DNA of 64,000 nt, taken from NCBI RefSeq assembly GCF_040802235.1, contig NC_133158.1, forward strand, positions 86,538,501-86,602,500, read 5' to 3'. The stretch is from Manis javanica (lineage: Eukaryota; Chordata; Mammalia; Pholidota; Manidae). The notes beneath the pieces are model-generated. The model was not told the DNA's origin, did no database searches, and worked only from the letters and a program-made list of their open reading frames with translations. Below are positions 12,625 to 23,600 of this stretch, in pieces (position 1 is the stretch's first letter; each line of letters begins with the position of its first letter). A program made the translations under genes and the position numbers.

Positions 12625-13031
12625 GTAAGTCATTAACTTTATATCCCTTTCTAGCTACTGCCCTTGACAGTCAACTTTCTCAAACGAATTGTGTCTTTTG
12701 AGGCTGTGTTCACTCCTTAACTGTCTATTCTGGCATTAGCTCCCATTATTCCACTGAAATTCTTCTCACAAAAGCCATGAATGATTTCCATGTTAGCAAA
12801 TATAATGGAAAATTGTCAGTATCCTTTTATTGACATGGCTGAACACTTCTTCAAACACTCTGTCTCCTAAGTTTTTTGACATCATACTGTTCAATTTTCC
12901 TTCTCTCTAGCTGTTTCTTCTCGGTCTTCTTTGCTTCCTCTCATTTTCCCACTTGTGTCCCTCTTTCTCATCACCACCACCACCCCCACACACCCCCACA
13001 CACCCATATCACTTATCTCTGTTTTAACTAG
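12625..13031 (+). mobile_element. L2 LINE fragment (left part, split by Tigger1)
   Basis: CACAAAAGCCATGAATGATT followed by CCATGTTAGCAAATATAATG and later CTTCTCGGTCTTC is the ORF2 region of LINE-2 in sense orientation. The element is interrupted by the Tigger1 derivative and continues at 13488. A C-rich (CCA/CCCCCACACA) simple repeat at 12972-13008 lies at its end. Confidence 0.7.
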
Positions 13032-13033
13032 TA

Positions 13034-13485
13034 CAGGATACCTTGGGATATTTCAGGTTCTCTTCCAGAGCACTGTAACAAAGTGAGTATCACAAGCAAG
13101 TGAGTCAAGTGAATTTTTAGGTTTCCCAGTTTATATAAAAGTTATGTTTACACACCTCTGTAGTTTATTAAATGCACAGTAGCATTAGGTCTCAAAAAAC
13201 ACAATGTAGATGCCATAATTAAAAGCTATTAACCATCATCTGAGCTTTCAGCGAATTGTAATTACTTGTAGCAGATCACCATGACAAGTATAATAATAAT
13301 ATAAAAGTCTGAAATATTGTGAAGTACCAAGATGTGACACAGAGACATGAAGTGAGCGAATGCTGTTGGAAAAGTGGTACCGACAGACTTTCTCAGTGCA
13401 GGGTTGCCACAAACCTTCAATGTGTAAAAAATGCAATATCTTCAAAGGGCAATAAAGCACAGCACAATAAAATGAGGTGTGCCTA
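13034..13485. mobile_element. Tigger1-derived non-autonomous DNA transposon
   Basis: The left end CAGGATACCTTGGGATATTT and right end AATAAAATGAGGTGTGCCTA are the diverged terminal inverted repeats of Tigger1 (pogo/Tc1-mariner). Inner blocks (GGTTTCCCAGTTTATATAAA; GAAATATTGTGAAGTACCAA; GGGTTGCCACAAACCTTCAA) match both ends of Tigger1. The transposase-coding centre is deleted, leaving 452 bp. It is flanked on both sides by TA (13032-13033 and 13486-13487), the expected target duplication. It interrupts an L2 element, so it is younger than that L2. Confidence 0.92.
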
Positions 13486-13487
13486 TA

Positions 13488-14015
13488 CTCGGTTGCATTC
13501 ATTTATCTTTATTTCTACTGCTACAAATCTAGTACTAAAAAGCCACAACTCTCTTGTACCTGATCTCCTGCAGTGCCATCATAATTGGCCTCTCCCCAGT
13601 GCCATCTTTCTCCTTCTAATTCCTTCTTCAAACTACCCCTCTGCAAACAATGATTTAAAGATTGAAAACCTTTGGATTCTTTTTGGTGAACTTAAAACAA
13701 GATCTTAGAGTCCTGCCTCACTCCATTTCAGGCTCTTCTCCCCTTTGCTCGCTCTTAAGATCTTTCTCCATGCTCATTTCTCCAGATGGAAAATGCCATT
13801 CCTCCCTCCCTCCAATTTGTGTCCTGGCTCACTTCTACTCACTCTACTTAAAGTTTTAGCTTAAATGCATTGCCTCAAAGAAAGCCTCTATCACCTCTCT
13901 ACCTAAATTAGGTCTTCCCATAATTCTTTATCATTTTTCTTCATAAAATGTATTATTAATTGTAATTATATATTTGTTTGTTTATTACTCTAATGTTGTC
14001 TCCAATAAGTAGGAT
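13488..14015 (+). mobile_element. L2 LINE fragment (3' end)
   Basis: Typical L2 3' region in sense orientation: TCTTTCTCCATGCTCATTTC, AAAGAAAGCCTCTATCACC, then TTAATTGTAATTATATATTT and a decayed end AGTAGGATGTAAG. It continues the L2 part left of the Tigger1 insertion. Confidence 0.8.
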
Positions 14016-14044
14016 GTAAGTTTGAGAGTAGAAACACTAATACT

Positions 14045-14300
14045 GTTGTTAGCATGATAGTGAGAACTTTTTCCTCTGCAGTCAGACTTCCTAATGTATA
14101 TTCTGGGTCTAGAACTAGCTGTGACTTCGGACAAGTTATTTAACCTGTTATGCCTCAGTCCCTTACCACAAAAGTATAGATAATCATAGTACCTATTTAA
14201 TAAAGGCCTTGGTAAGGACTTAATGTAATAATACATGCTAAGAGCTTAGCAAATGGTCTGGCACATAGCAGCTCTTCAATAAATATTTTCCATTGGTATT
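14045..14300 (+). mobile_element. MIR SINE
   Basis: Clear MIR blocks: CTAGCTGTGACTTCGGACAA, GTTATTTAACCTGTTATGCC, then ATAATCATAGTACCTATTTA, and the tail TCTGGCACATAGCAGCTCTT with CAATAAATATT. A second short SINE/LINE tail (GCACTCAATAAGTATTTAATG) follows to about 14400. Confidence 0.9.
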
Positions 14301-14667
14301 TCTATCATTGTCATTATTATTAGCATTACCTCCTGCAGTGCCTGGAAGATAGCTGGCACTCAATAAGTATTTAATGATCAGATGAATGAATGATGAAAAT
14401 TAAACATTGCTTTAGAGAAAGATAATATATTTCTGTGGAATGTTCTATATTTTATATGCATTTTATGTATTTTAAAGGATATATTTTGAAACAATATATT
14501 AAAGAACTAAGGAAAAAATATTCATTTTATATCAGGTTAAATCATTTCCTTCACCTTACTGCCTGCTCCATACAAAAATAAAATGTCTTAACTATCTCTT
14601 TACAGGCAATACAAAAGATAATTCCAATTAGTCCAAGTTGAATATTTAAACATTTTGTATTAATTAT

Positions 14668-15015
14668 TGTGAATAAAATGATGATTCCTACTGGCAGAAT
14701 CCTCACTTGAACCTAAACTACTTGATGATGTAACTGGCCTGCTGCTAGGCTGCGGCTCCCACACCCGCAGGCAATGAGCTATTATTGACTGAGTCACTGT
14801 ACAAAGAGCTCTGCGCAGTGCTCTGGGCGGAGGCGGAGACAAAGGAGGATTACAGACCTGCAGACTGTTGAATGCAGATGTAATTCTAGTCTCGACCTAT
14901 CTCTGGGAGAACAGCCAGATAATAAACCCTTTCACCCCAAGAACCTTCCATTGTCATTCCTTGGTCTCACTGAATCCAGTGAACTTGCCCAGGGCTAAAA
15001 CCCATTGGCAAGACA
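14668..15015 (+). mobile_element. Solo LTR, copy B (short subtype)
   Basis: Plus-strand LTR beginning TGTGAATAAAATGATGATTC and ending ATTGGCAAGACA. It carries GGCCTGCTGCTAGGCTGC upstream of a decayed TATA position (CTGTACAAAGAGCTC), then the poly(A) signal AATAAA inside CCAGATAATAAACCCTTTC, followed by a downstream segment ending in CA. This order (TG, U3, TATA, AATAAA, CA) sets the orientation. It is closest to copy C (16270). About 348 bp, no internal region, no convincing target duplication. Confidence 0.75.
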
Positions 15016-16154
15016 ATGACATTGTCATTGATGAGGTTTTTTATTTTGTAGTTATGGTTTATTCTAAACTGGAAGTAAATTATACATGCTGATAAATGAA
15101 TGAAACTTATGAATAGAAAAAACTTGATCTGTGAAATTAAAAGAAAAAATGTAATCTTTTCAGGAATGAAAAGGGAAAGAAGGAAAAGGGTTCTGTTCCT
15201 CTATGGCATATTTAATGTTACTAATTTATAACTTGCTTTGTCTTTAATATTTTACTAATTTATAACTTGCTTTGTCTTTAATATTCTAGGAAAAGATTCA
15301 CAGATAATAATCAGACTGGATTGGTAGGAATCAGTATAAGAACAATGTTAAATTGTTTTTAAAGAGTACTAAAACTTATACAATATTCCTTAAAAATAAT
15401 AAATTGAAGCTCATTAAAATGAATTTATTTTATATTACCATCACATGTGATACACATTATAATAAGGCCCTTCCAATAATTCAGTTTTCCAACTCTCATA
15501 ACTTTCTAATAGCTTGTCTTTTTCTCTTACCACCAAATTTCCTATGAGAAAATGAAATTGGTAATTAATTCAATTTCAGCACAGTATCTTAAATTTTTCA
15601 AATCAATTGTTCATCCATTACTAAGCAGAAAAAAGTAAGATTTCTATCTACAGTTAAATCCAGAAACAGTTACTCATTTTTTTAAGTAAGTCATATTTTC
15701 ACAGATGAAACATCCATTAATATTCCCAAAGGACGTACTCATAGGATCAAATCACTACATATGTGCATCCGAATGTATTTTATATGAAATTTTGTTAAAT
15801 TATAATGGTTTATATAATTAACCACAATCTGCCCAAATATTTTTGCAAAACAATCTTCTTCCCATGAGAGTTTAACAGCATTCATAAAAACACAATATAT
15901 ATGTGTATGGAAGGGGTGGTTTATATATATACATGTTGCTAAGGAAATCTTAGAAAAGACCCACTAATTTTATTAGGAAATATTTTCTTAAGAAAATATT
16001 ATTTCTCTGTTAAGAAAATTCACTGTTTCTCTTAACCTGTAAAAAATTATGGCGATCCACAATTTCATTCTAATGCTTGTCCTTGAAAATGTCTAAGAAT
16101 AGTAAATTATTTTGTATTACCACAGTCCTTCGGTCGACAATTGGTCCCCAATTT
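15016..16154. other. Intergenic, no gene recognised
   Basis: Very AT-rich. It holds a perfect 34-bp tandem duplication (listed separately). Nothing else identified. Confidence 0.4.
15218..15285. repeat. Exact 34-bp tandem duplication
   Basis: Two adjacent identical copies of a 34-base unit beginning TTACTAATTTATAACTTGC, at 15218-15251 and 15252-15285. Identity points to a recent replication-slippage event. Confidence 0.92.
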
Positions 16155-16269
16155 ATTATTGTTTGACTTAAAATTTTTTCAGATTTATGATGATGTGAAA
16201 GCAATATGCATTCATTAAAAACTATACTTCAAACTTTGAATTTTGATCTCTCCTGGGTTGGTGACATGC
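16155..16269. mobile_element. Tigger-family DNA transposon, left part (split by LTR)
   Basis: GATTTATGATGATGTGAAAG, then GCAATATGCATTCATTAAAA and GAATTTTGATCTCTCCTGGG match a pogo/Tigger non-autonomous element read in reverse. The element is cut at 16269 by solo LTR copy C and resumes at 16624. Confidence 0.75.
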
Positions 16270-16623
16270 TGTATTGCCAACGGGTTTCAGCGCATTGGGG
16301 AAGTTCACTATGGATTCAGTGAGACTGAGGAATGACAATGGAAGGTTCTTCAGGTGAAAGGGTTTATTACCTGGCTTGTTCTCCCAGTGATAGGTCGAGC
16401 ATTACAATTGTGTCTGCATCCAACAGTCTGCAGGTCTGTAATCCTCCTTCACTTCTGCCTCTGCCCAGAGGACTGGGCAGAGCTCTCTATATAGTGACTC
16501 AGTTAATAATAGCTTATTGCCTTCGGGTTTAGAAGCCTTAGCCTAGCAGCAGGCCAATCACATCATCAAATAGTCTATCTTTAGGTGAGGATCCTGGCCA
16601 TAGGAACTTTAATTTTCCCCACA
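16270..16623 (-). mobile_element. Solo LTR, copy C (short subtype), nested in Tigger
   Basis: On the minus strand it starts TGTGGGGAAAATTAAAGTTC at 16623 and ends GTTGGCAATACA at 16270. It carries a good TATA box (CTATATAGAGAG on the minus strand) and AATAAA within CCAGGTAATAAACCC. The flanks are CATGC (16265-16269) and CATGG (16624-16628), matching at four of five. The surrounding Tigger sequence is continuous across the site, so this is a clean insertion. About 354 bp, the best preserved promoter-like core of the four copies. Confidence 0.85.
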
Positions 16624-17002
16624 CATGGGATGTGATCCTCTCTCGTGATGCTGGGCAGCAGCAGAGAGCCACAGCCCCCAGCCAGCCATGCAATCAGGAG
16701 AGTAAACAGCCAATACACTTAGAACCATCCTATACCCATACAACCATTCTGTTTTTCTTTCAGTACAGTATTCAATAAATTGCATGATATTTAACACTTT
16801 ATTATAAAATAGGCTTTATGTTAGATGATTTTACTCAACTCAAGGCCAATGAAAGTGTTTTAAGCACATTTAAGATAGGCTAGCCTAAGCTTTGATGTTT
16901 AATTGGTTAGGTGTATTAAGTGAATTTTCAATTTATGTTCTTTTAAATTTACAATGGGCTTATTGGGGCATAACCCATCATATGTAGAGGAAGATTTGTA
17001 TA
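16624..17002. mobile_element. Tigger-family DNA transposon, right part
   Basis: CTCTCTCGTGATGCTGGGCA, then ACACTTTATTATAAAATAGG, GGTTAGGTGTATTAAGTGAA and GGCATAACCCATC are recognisable blocks of the same non-autonomous pogo/Tigger family that also occurs, in opposite orientation, at 40003-40446. The end is near AGAGGAAGATTTGTA. I am unsure of the exact subfamily number. Confidence 0.8.
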
Positions 17003-17389
17003 CAATTATTGGCATCATGAGAACAGTTGCATGAAATGCTGGTGACTTCATTGTCTTTAAATTTACCAAAAATATCTTCATATCCATTTTGTTAAATATC
17101 ATCCCATGTTAATTTCACTCTAATTCTTTGGAAATTATTAATTCCAGCATCATTAACTCCTTAGTCAGGGCATTGTAGTCTTGGAAATAGAGTTTACTTT
17201 GCCTTTCTCCAGCAATTTTTTCATTTAAATCAATTTAAAATGAGACAGAAGTGTACCTGCAGACCCAACAGGAGAAACAATTCCACTCTGTCTTCTTACA
17301 GAACTGCATTGTGACCAATAACCTCACTGTCCCATTGCTGATATCACACAGGTGTGGTAGTCAAGATTTCTTAAATCTTCCCTTCGTTG
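17003..17389. other. Intergenic, nothing recognised
   Basis: Short AT-rich interval between the Tigger element and solo LTR copy D. No gene or repeat identified. Confidence 0.35.
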
Positions 17390-17787
17390 TGTCTTGCCAA
17401 TGAGTTTCAGTCCCACAGCAAGTTCACCATGGATTCAATGTGACCAAAGAAATGACAGTAAAACGTTCTTGTGGTGAAAGGGTTATACCCAACTTTATTT
17501 CCAGGTGGCAGGTCAATCACTAAAATCCAGTTCACTCAGAGCGAGTCTGCATGCAGTAAACGGGTCTCTGCCTCTGGGCCTCTGGGCCCGCACAACTGTC
17601 CTCTGGGACTCTCTGCCTGCACAGCTGTCCCCTGGTTCTGTCCTTGGCGCTGCAACCATTCCAGCCTCTGCTCTGCTCTCCTGCAGCCTTGCAGCTGTGC
17701 CACCATGTTGCCCAGAGCACTGTGTGGAGTTCTTTACATAGAGCCAATAGCAATGTATTGCCCACGGGAACTTTGATTTTATCCACA
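17390..17787 (-). mobile_element. Solo LTR, copy D (long subtype)
   Basis: Minus-strand LTR starting TGTGGATAAAATCAAAGTTC at 17787 and ending TTGGCAAGACA at 17390. It shares with copy A the central CTGCAAGGCTGCAGGAGAGC block and the GTTGGGTATAACCC region, and lacks a stretch present near the 5' end of A. The flanks (CGTTG and CCCTG) are too different to call a target duplication. Several overlapping 75-105 codon frames here are chance open frames in GC-rich LTR sequence. Confidence 0.75.
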
Positions 17788-17806
17788 CCCTGACTCCCCA
17801 CAAACA

Positions 17807-18336
17807 TGTCTCCCCCAACCTCCAAAGCCTGTGAATATGATGATATCATTTCTGTGATTATGTTATGCCAGGTGGCACACTTGTCTTTAAAATGGGGAGA
17901 TTATCCAGGTGGGCCTGATCTGATCACAGAAGCCTTTAAAAGCAGAAATGGCAGAACAGGAAGTCAGAAAGATCTGAAGCACGAGAAGCACTTGCCACTA
18001 AGAGGATGGATGGAGTCACTTAAGAAGGAATAGAGACAGCTTTCAGGAGATAAGAGCAGCCACCCATTGCTGGCCACCAAGGAAACAGGGACCTCTCTAC
18101 CACAACTGCAAGGAACTAAATACTGCCAGTAATTGGAATTACTGGGAGATGCTGAGCTCCAGGTGAGAAAAGACCCAGCCAAAACCCTGCGTTCAGACAT
18201 GTGAGACTCTGAACAAACAACCCAGACCCACCATTCTGGACTTCTGACTTACAGAATTGTGAGTAATAAATGGGTTTGTTTCAAGCTGCCAAGTTTGCAG
18301 AAATGTGTTATACAGCAATTGAAAACTAATGCAACA
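17807..18336 (+). mobile_element. MLT1-type MaLR LTR
   Basis: It begins TGTCTCCCCCAACCTCCAAA and ends GAAAACTAATGCAACA. Internal MLT1 hallmarks are GGGGAGATTATCCAGGTGGG, CAAGGAACTAAATACTGCCA and the poly(A) signal in GAGTAATAAATGGGTTTG. Sense orientation. It lies only about 20 bp from solo LTR D. Confidence 0.88.
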
Positions 18337-20616
18337 GGAGAAAAAAATCCTGGCATCCATAGAGTGACTCACTGAACTTACATTATGATTCAGATCTCAA
18401 ACAAGGTACTTAAATTTGTCATATGTTGGTATCCAAACCACTGAGTCAGCATGCATACTAGTATGACTAAAGATTGCATTGGCCTCTTAAGCTTCCTTTT
18501 CAGTAACAATAAAAATTTTACCATTTTGAAAAAAATATTTGAATAAAATCTCCAGCATTATATTCCAATAACTAAACAATTTACTAACACTATGTCTGAA
18601 GGTTGAAGAAACATTGATTGAAGCTACTTTCCTAAAAGAGATATTCCTCTTTTAACCTATCCAACCAGAACTCAAGAGATTTCTACCCTCAGATAGACCC
18701 ATATTTGGCATCTTTTTTTGTAGTTTGGTAATACTGCTTATCAGCAGTTGTTGTAAAATGCACTCTAACATCTAAAATAGTATTCATGATTACCCACATG
18801 TGCCTGCCACACATCTGTTTTTAGCTTTCCTACCCCTACTCCTGGATTCCACTCTAGGTTTTCAATGCATTGATTTCTTAAAATTTCATCAACCACAAAT
18901 TAACCACCCTGCCACTCCCTCCTCCCATTTCCAAATGATTATCCACACCTGAAGCCTTTGCAATTTCACAGTATTTCTCTGCTTGCCTGGCATTTCTTTT
19001 AAGACTATTTTCAATAATCCCAACATCTTAAAACAATTTAAAAAGTAGAATTGGATTGAATGACCCATTAACAGTAGAGTTGAAAGAAATTAACAATTTA
19101 TTTAATATGGGAGATGAAATAGAGGGAGAAATAAATAACAACAAAGTTCAAGATTAGATGACGCCAGTAACAACAAAGAAGGAAATACAGAAAAAGCAGT
19201 TAATCTGGAAGGAAATGATGAGCTGATTTTGGATATATTGGGATGTTTATTCAAATACTAAATTTTGTACAGTATTTAAAATGGAACCTTATTTTACAAC
19301 TTTATTCTAAATTCTAATCTCTTCCCCAAAATTTTGGATTCTTTAACCCTTTGTTATTAAATAAACTGTATTTTTCTTTACACCCTGACAGTTAATTTCA
19401 TTTGTACATAATAAACTATTCCTAAACTATTCTAAGTGTAAGTATAAGCCTATATTCCCATTTAAAAAATCATCTTCTATTATATTTCTCTTTGTAATTT
19501 GGGGAGTAACAACCTTCTTTAGGGAATATTCTCCCAAACTTTATAGCTAGTTTGCTATTACGACCAAGCAAGGAAATTTCACTTCCAAGTGTAACCACAA
19601 ACCCAGCTACTTTCCTCTGTAAACTATTGTTCCAACATATTTTAGCCTGAAATTTTCCAGCTGTGCTCAAGGGCTTCTCACAACCACATGGAAACTATTT
19701 CTTGGGGCTTATTTTTAATTACAGCCTTTACTCTCCTTTGGTTCTTCAGATATTTCTGCTCCCAAGGTTACATGATGCTCCAGAGACGTAACATTTGTGA
19801 CACCACGACTGTATGACATTCTATAAAAATGAATATCACAGGACAGATGGAAGCATTAGCACAGAATTTGGATTTGTTTTTGTAGTTTATTCAGAAAGAT
19901 GTTCATACTACCACTAATATGTGTGCTTTGAACACATCAGATGTTATTCATCCACTTAGATGCCTATAAATATACCACACAACTAGGATCCCACAAAATG
20001 TCATGCTAAGCAAGATCCATACCCTTAATGACAGAAGTGGTAACATACATTACACATCCTTCCAGTAGGAAAATGTAGTAAAGAACATCACGTAACATGT
20101 CTATCTTAAGAAGCAACTTCCTAATGACTGATGTGTCTTGCAAAAGCTTTCAAGCAAACTCTCAAGCGAAGTTGTGTTTTTTCTTATAAACCACACTGTC
20201 CAATAAGGTAGATACAGATGTTTTCAGTTCGGTTTGAAATATTCATGGTAGATATATTCATAATTCTGCCCCAAATTATTAGTATCTCAAAATTCTGGTC
20301 AATTCTAAAGTAAACCCAGAATATGTGTTAAGGGTTAAAGAGATATGAGATGTAATCTATCCAACCAAAACTCAGTGCCCACTGTACTTCTTTGGGACTA
20401 TTCCAGAATTGATCAAGATTTAAAAGATTAGTATGTTCCAGTAGGCCCTCCAGTGACTTTTGCCTTAATTGTTTAGGGCCATTTTAGTCAAGAAGGTTCA
20501 ATATACTATTGCTAGTATACTTTTTTTCAATGAAGTGTGTAAGAGGAAGAAGGTGGAATAAAAGCAGTGTTTATTATTGAATATTAATCATATTACTTAT
20601 GCAAGACTTTGCTAGA
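18337..20616. other. Intergenic, no gene recognised
   Basis: AT-rich unique-looking sequence. No coding segment, RNA gene or clear repeat family seen. Confidence 0.4.
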
Positions 20617-21010
20617 CGTTATGGAGGAAATCATAACCCCCAACCCCAGTATTCATATGTTGAAGCCCTACCTCTGACTGTATATGGCATTAAGGAGGTA
20701 ATTAAGGTGAAATGAGGTCATAAGAGTAAGGTCCTAATCCAACAAAACTGGTGTCTTTATGTATAAGAAGAGACAGCAGAGAGTGAAATAACTCTCAGCT
20801 CATGCACACAGGAAAGGCCACATGAGGACACAGTGAGAAAGTGCCATCTTCAAGCCAGGAAAAAGCTTCACCAGAAACTAACCCTGCCAGCACCTTGATC
20901 TTGGGATTCTGGACCTGAAAACAATAACTGAGGAAAAAAATCTCTGTTGTTTAGACCAGCCAGTGTGTGGTATTCTGTTATGGCAACCCAAGCGTTGTAA
21001 AACACTGGGT
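20617..21010 (+). mobile_element. MLT1-type MaLR LTR
   Basis: Sense-strand landmarks: CAGTATTCATATGTTGAAGC, GGTCCTAATCCAACAAAACT, CAGCACCTTGATCTTGGGAT and TCTCTGTTGTTTAGACCAGC. The order is that of MLT1/MST LTRs. Ends are decayed, limits approximate. Confidence 0.85.
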
Positions 21011-21129
21011 GTCTGTAAGGTCCCCAGAAGACTATCCTTTATATTTGGGATGAACTAGTCTTAGAGAAGGGCTGTATTTACCCACACCAAAATGGCTTCA
21101 AAGCAAGTGTTGAATGGACCACACTTACT

Positions 21130-22262
21130 TGCAAGTAATGTAAATGCCTTCCAGAACAAAATATAGAACTTATTAAAGGAATACAACACTATCCAGACTT
21201 AGCAATGAGAAATTTACCGTGACTATCACCCAATCAAAAATTACTAAATGTGCCAAGAAGCAGGAAAATATAAACCTTCACGTGGAAAAAAAAATCAGTC
21301 AAGATAAACCGACCAAAGAATGAGAGAGATAATGGAACCCGTGGACGAAGACTTTAAAACAGCTACAATAAATATTGTAAATACATTCAGGTTTTAAAGA
21401 AAACATGTATAATGGGGTTTTAAAGAAAACATGTATAATGGGGTTTTAAAGAAAACATGTATAAATGGAAGATATAAAAATATATTCAAATGAGACTTTC
21501 AGAAATGAAAAATACATTATCTGTCATGAAAATTTCACTGGATGAGGCTGCCAGCAAATTAAATACTTCAGTGGGGAAAAAGAAGTAAACTGGAAGACAC
21601 AGAAATAGAAACTGTCTAAAATAAACCACAGAGTAAATAGAATGAAAAAAAATCAAAAGAGCCTCACTGTCCTGTAGGATGGTATCAAGCACCCTGACCC
21701 ATGTGTTAGTGCATTCTGCGAGGGTAAAGCAAAGAGCAGAATTTTTTCCCAAATTTGATCAAAACTATAGATCCATAGACTCAAAGAGCTCAATAAATCC
21801 CAAGCAAGATAAAAAGAAAGAAAACTACACTGAGAACTTCATAATTAAATTGTTAAAAACAAGTGGTAAAGAGACCACCTTAAAAAGAGCCAAAGCGGGA
21901 CAGGGGGAGATACATTTATGAATAGAAGGCAAAGCTAAGAATGACTTCAGACTTACTGTCAGAAATAAAAGAATAGAGCCACATCTTTAAAATGCATAAA
22001 GAAAACAAAAAGTCAACCTGGAATTATGAATCTGATATCTTTTAAAACTGAAACTGGAAGTGAAATGATGAACTTTCAAGAAAAAGCTGAGAAAATTCAT
22101 TGTTCACAGACCTAAAGGAGAAAAATGAATGATTAAGAAAGTTCTACAGACAGAAGAAAACTGATACCAGATGAAAACTTGAATCTACACTAGGGAAGGA
22201 AGAGCATCAAAAATGGTTTGCAGGCAAATATAAAAGACTTTCATATCCAATTTAATTACTTT
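21130..22262 (+). mobile_element. HAL1/L1-like LINE fragment
   Basis: A-rich, lysine-coding-like sequence. Its 3' part (AAAAAGCTGAGAAAATTCAT; AAAGTTCTACAGACAGAAGA; GAAAACTGATACCAGATG; AATATAAAAGACTTTCATAT) matches the 3' region of ancient L1/HAL1 elements in sense orientation. No intact frame remains. The 26-bp triplicate lies inside. The left limit is a guess. Confidence 0.65.
21392..21466. repeat. 26-bp unit repeated three times
   Basis: Three adjacent copies of a 26-base unit starting TTTTAAAGAAAACATGTATA, nearly identical; the third diverges at its end. A local slippage expansion inside an old LINE. Confidence 0.9.
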
Positions 22263-23134
22263 ACAATGTCATTTTTAAAAACATCAATCAGATAAATCCC
22301 TCCAAACCTGTGTGTTTTTGGAACAAGTTTCCCATACACCTGTTCCTGTAAATATTTCTATCCTAAGGGTGGGCTGCAAATGGAGTCAATTTAAGAAAAT
22401 TCCATATCTTCATTTCATCCCTATAATTAATATGCACTCTTCACTCTGTTCATTTTCCCTTTGTGTTTCAATTTTGCATCTGGTGAGTGTGGATGATATT
22501 TAACTTAATTAAAAAACTTCTGATATGCCTTCAGTCACATAACAATCACTCCCCAAGACACTAAATATAGGTGCAAGAATTTTCAGAGCAAAAGAATGGT
22601 AATTTGCATAGAATGACAGAGCAAGTTAATTTAATATGGAAGAATCTGGGTTTCCTTACTGCTTGCCAAAAGATGCTCAGCTCCACTTAAAGGATCTACA
22701 TGCCTTCAAATTATATATTGAATACAATCTTTGAGGGTTTTTTCTTTTTTCCATCTGAATATAAATTTAATGTACATTGCTAAAATACAGTTTAGTAGTT
22801 TAATGATCAAAAATTTTTCAAATAAAGGTAAACATTCAACTATCAAATTACACAAACTTAAAGCTGACTGCAGAATTATGTTGTAATATAAAAGTAGAAC
22901 ATTATCAGCAGAATCAAACCTATTTTCAAAGGGTATTTTTTTAACCAAAAAGTTCTGGTTTACCCCAAAAATTTTAACTTCAAAAGCATCCCCTGTCCAA
23001 AGTATTTTCTGGGAAGGGAAATACAAAATTGAAGAAAAAGGAAAACTAGGAAAAAATTCTTAAAGTTCTTAATGTTTAGAGTTGGAATTTACATAGTATA
23101 GCAGGATGTAAGAAACAAATCTTCCTGCTCTTTT
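22263..23134. other. Intergenic, nothing recognised
   Basis: AT-rich. A 106-codon minus-strand open frame at 22706-23026 has no recognisable domain and is in an A/T-rich context; not called. Confidence 0.4.
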
Positions 23135-23600
23135 CTTACAAATCCTCCGATGGCTTCCCACAGAACTTGGAATAAAATCTACAATCCTTGTCATTTCACT
23201 TACAGGCCTGAACGTTCTGGCCCCTGCTGACTTGTTGGTCATTTCCTGCCACTCTCATCCCACCACCTCAAAAGGCTCAAGTCTTGTTAACCTAGTAACA
23301 TAGTTTCAGTTTGTTGACTTTGCCAAACTCCTTCCGCCCTCAGGACCTACTGAAAGGCTTTCTCTTCCCGGGAACACTTTCCAACAGGCTAATTTACTAC
23401 CTCCCTCCTTCCTCTCTTCCCATGTAACTCAGCTTATTTCATTACATTTACTTCACACAGTAACTGTGTATGTATATCTTTTTAATGTCACTCTATTCCA
23501 GTAGGTAGGTATCAAGTCCATTTTATCTCTGCATATCCAGAAGGGTACGTGGCACTGAGCAGACACTTCTGTGTAGAATGAATTGCGCATGAATTCATGA
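23135..23600 (+). mobile_element. L2 LINE 3' fragment
   Basis: Sense-strand L2 blocks: CCTCCGATGGCTTCCCACAG, TACAGGCCTGAACGTTCTGG, CCATGTAACTCAGC and the 3' end GTGGCACTGAGCAGACACTT with TGAATTG. Clear order match to the L2 3' end. Confidence 0.88.

Noticed and set aside
12972-13008. Short CCA/CCCCCACACA repeats considered as a CRISPR-like array
   Set aside because: A simple C-rich microsatellite in a mammalian genome; no spacer-repeat structure.
17471-17849. Several overlapping 75-105 codon frames on both strands
   Set aside because: All lie in solo LTR copy D; LTR sequence, not genes.
22706-23026. 106-codon minus-strand open frame
   Set aside because: AT-rich, no domain, no promoter or splice context; within chance expectation.
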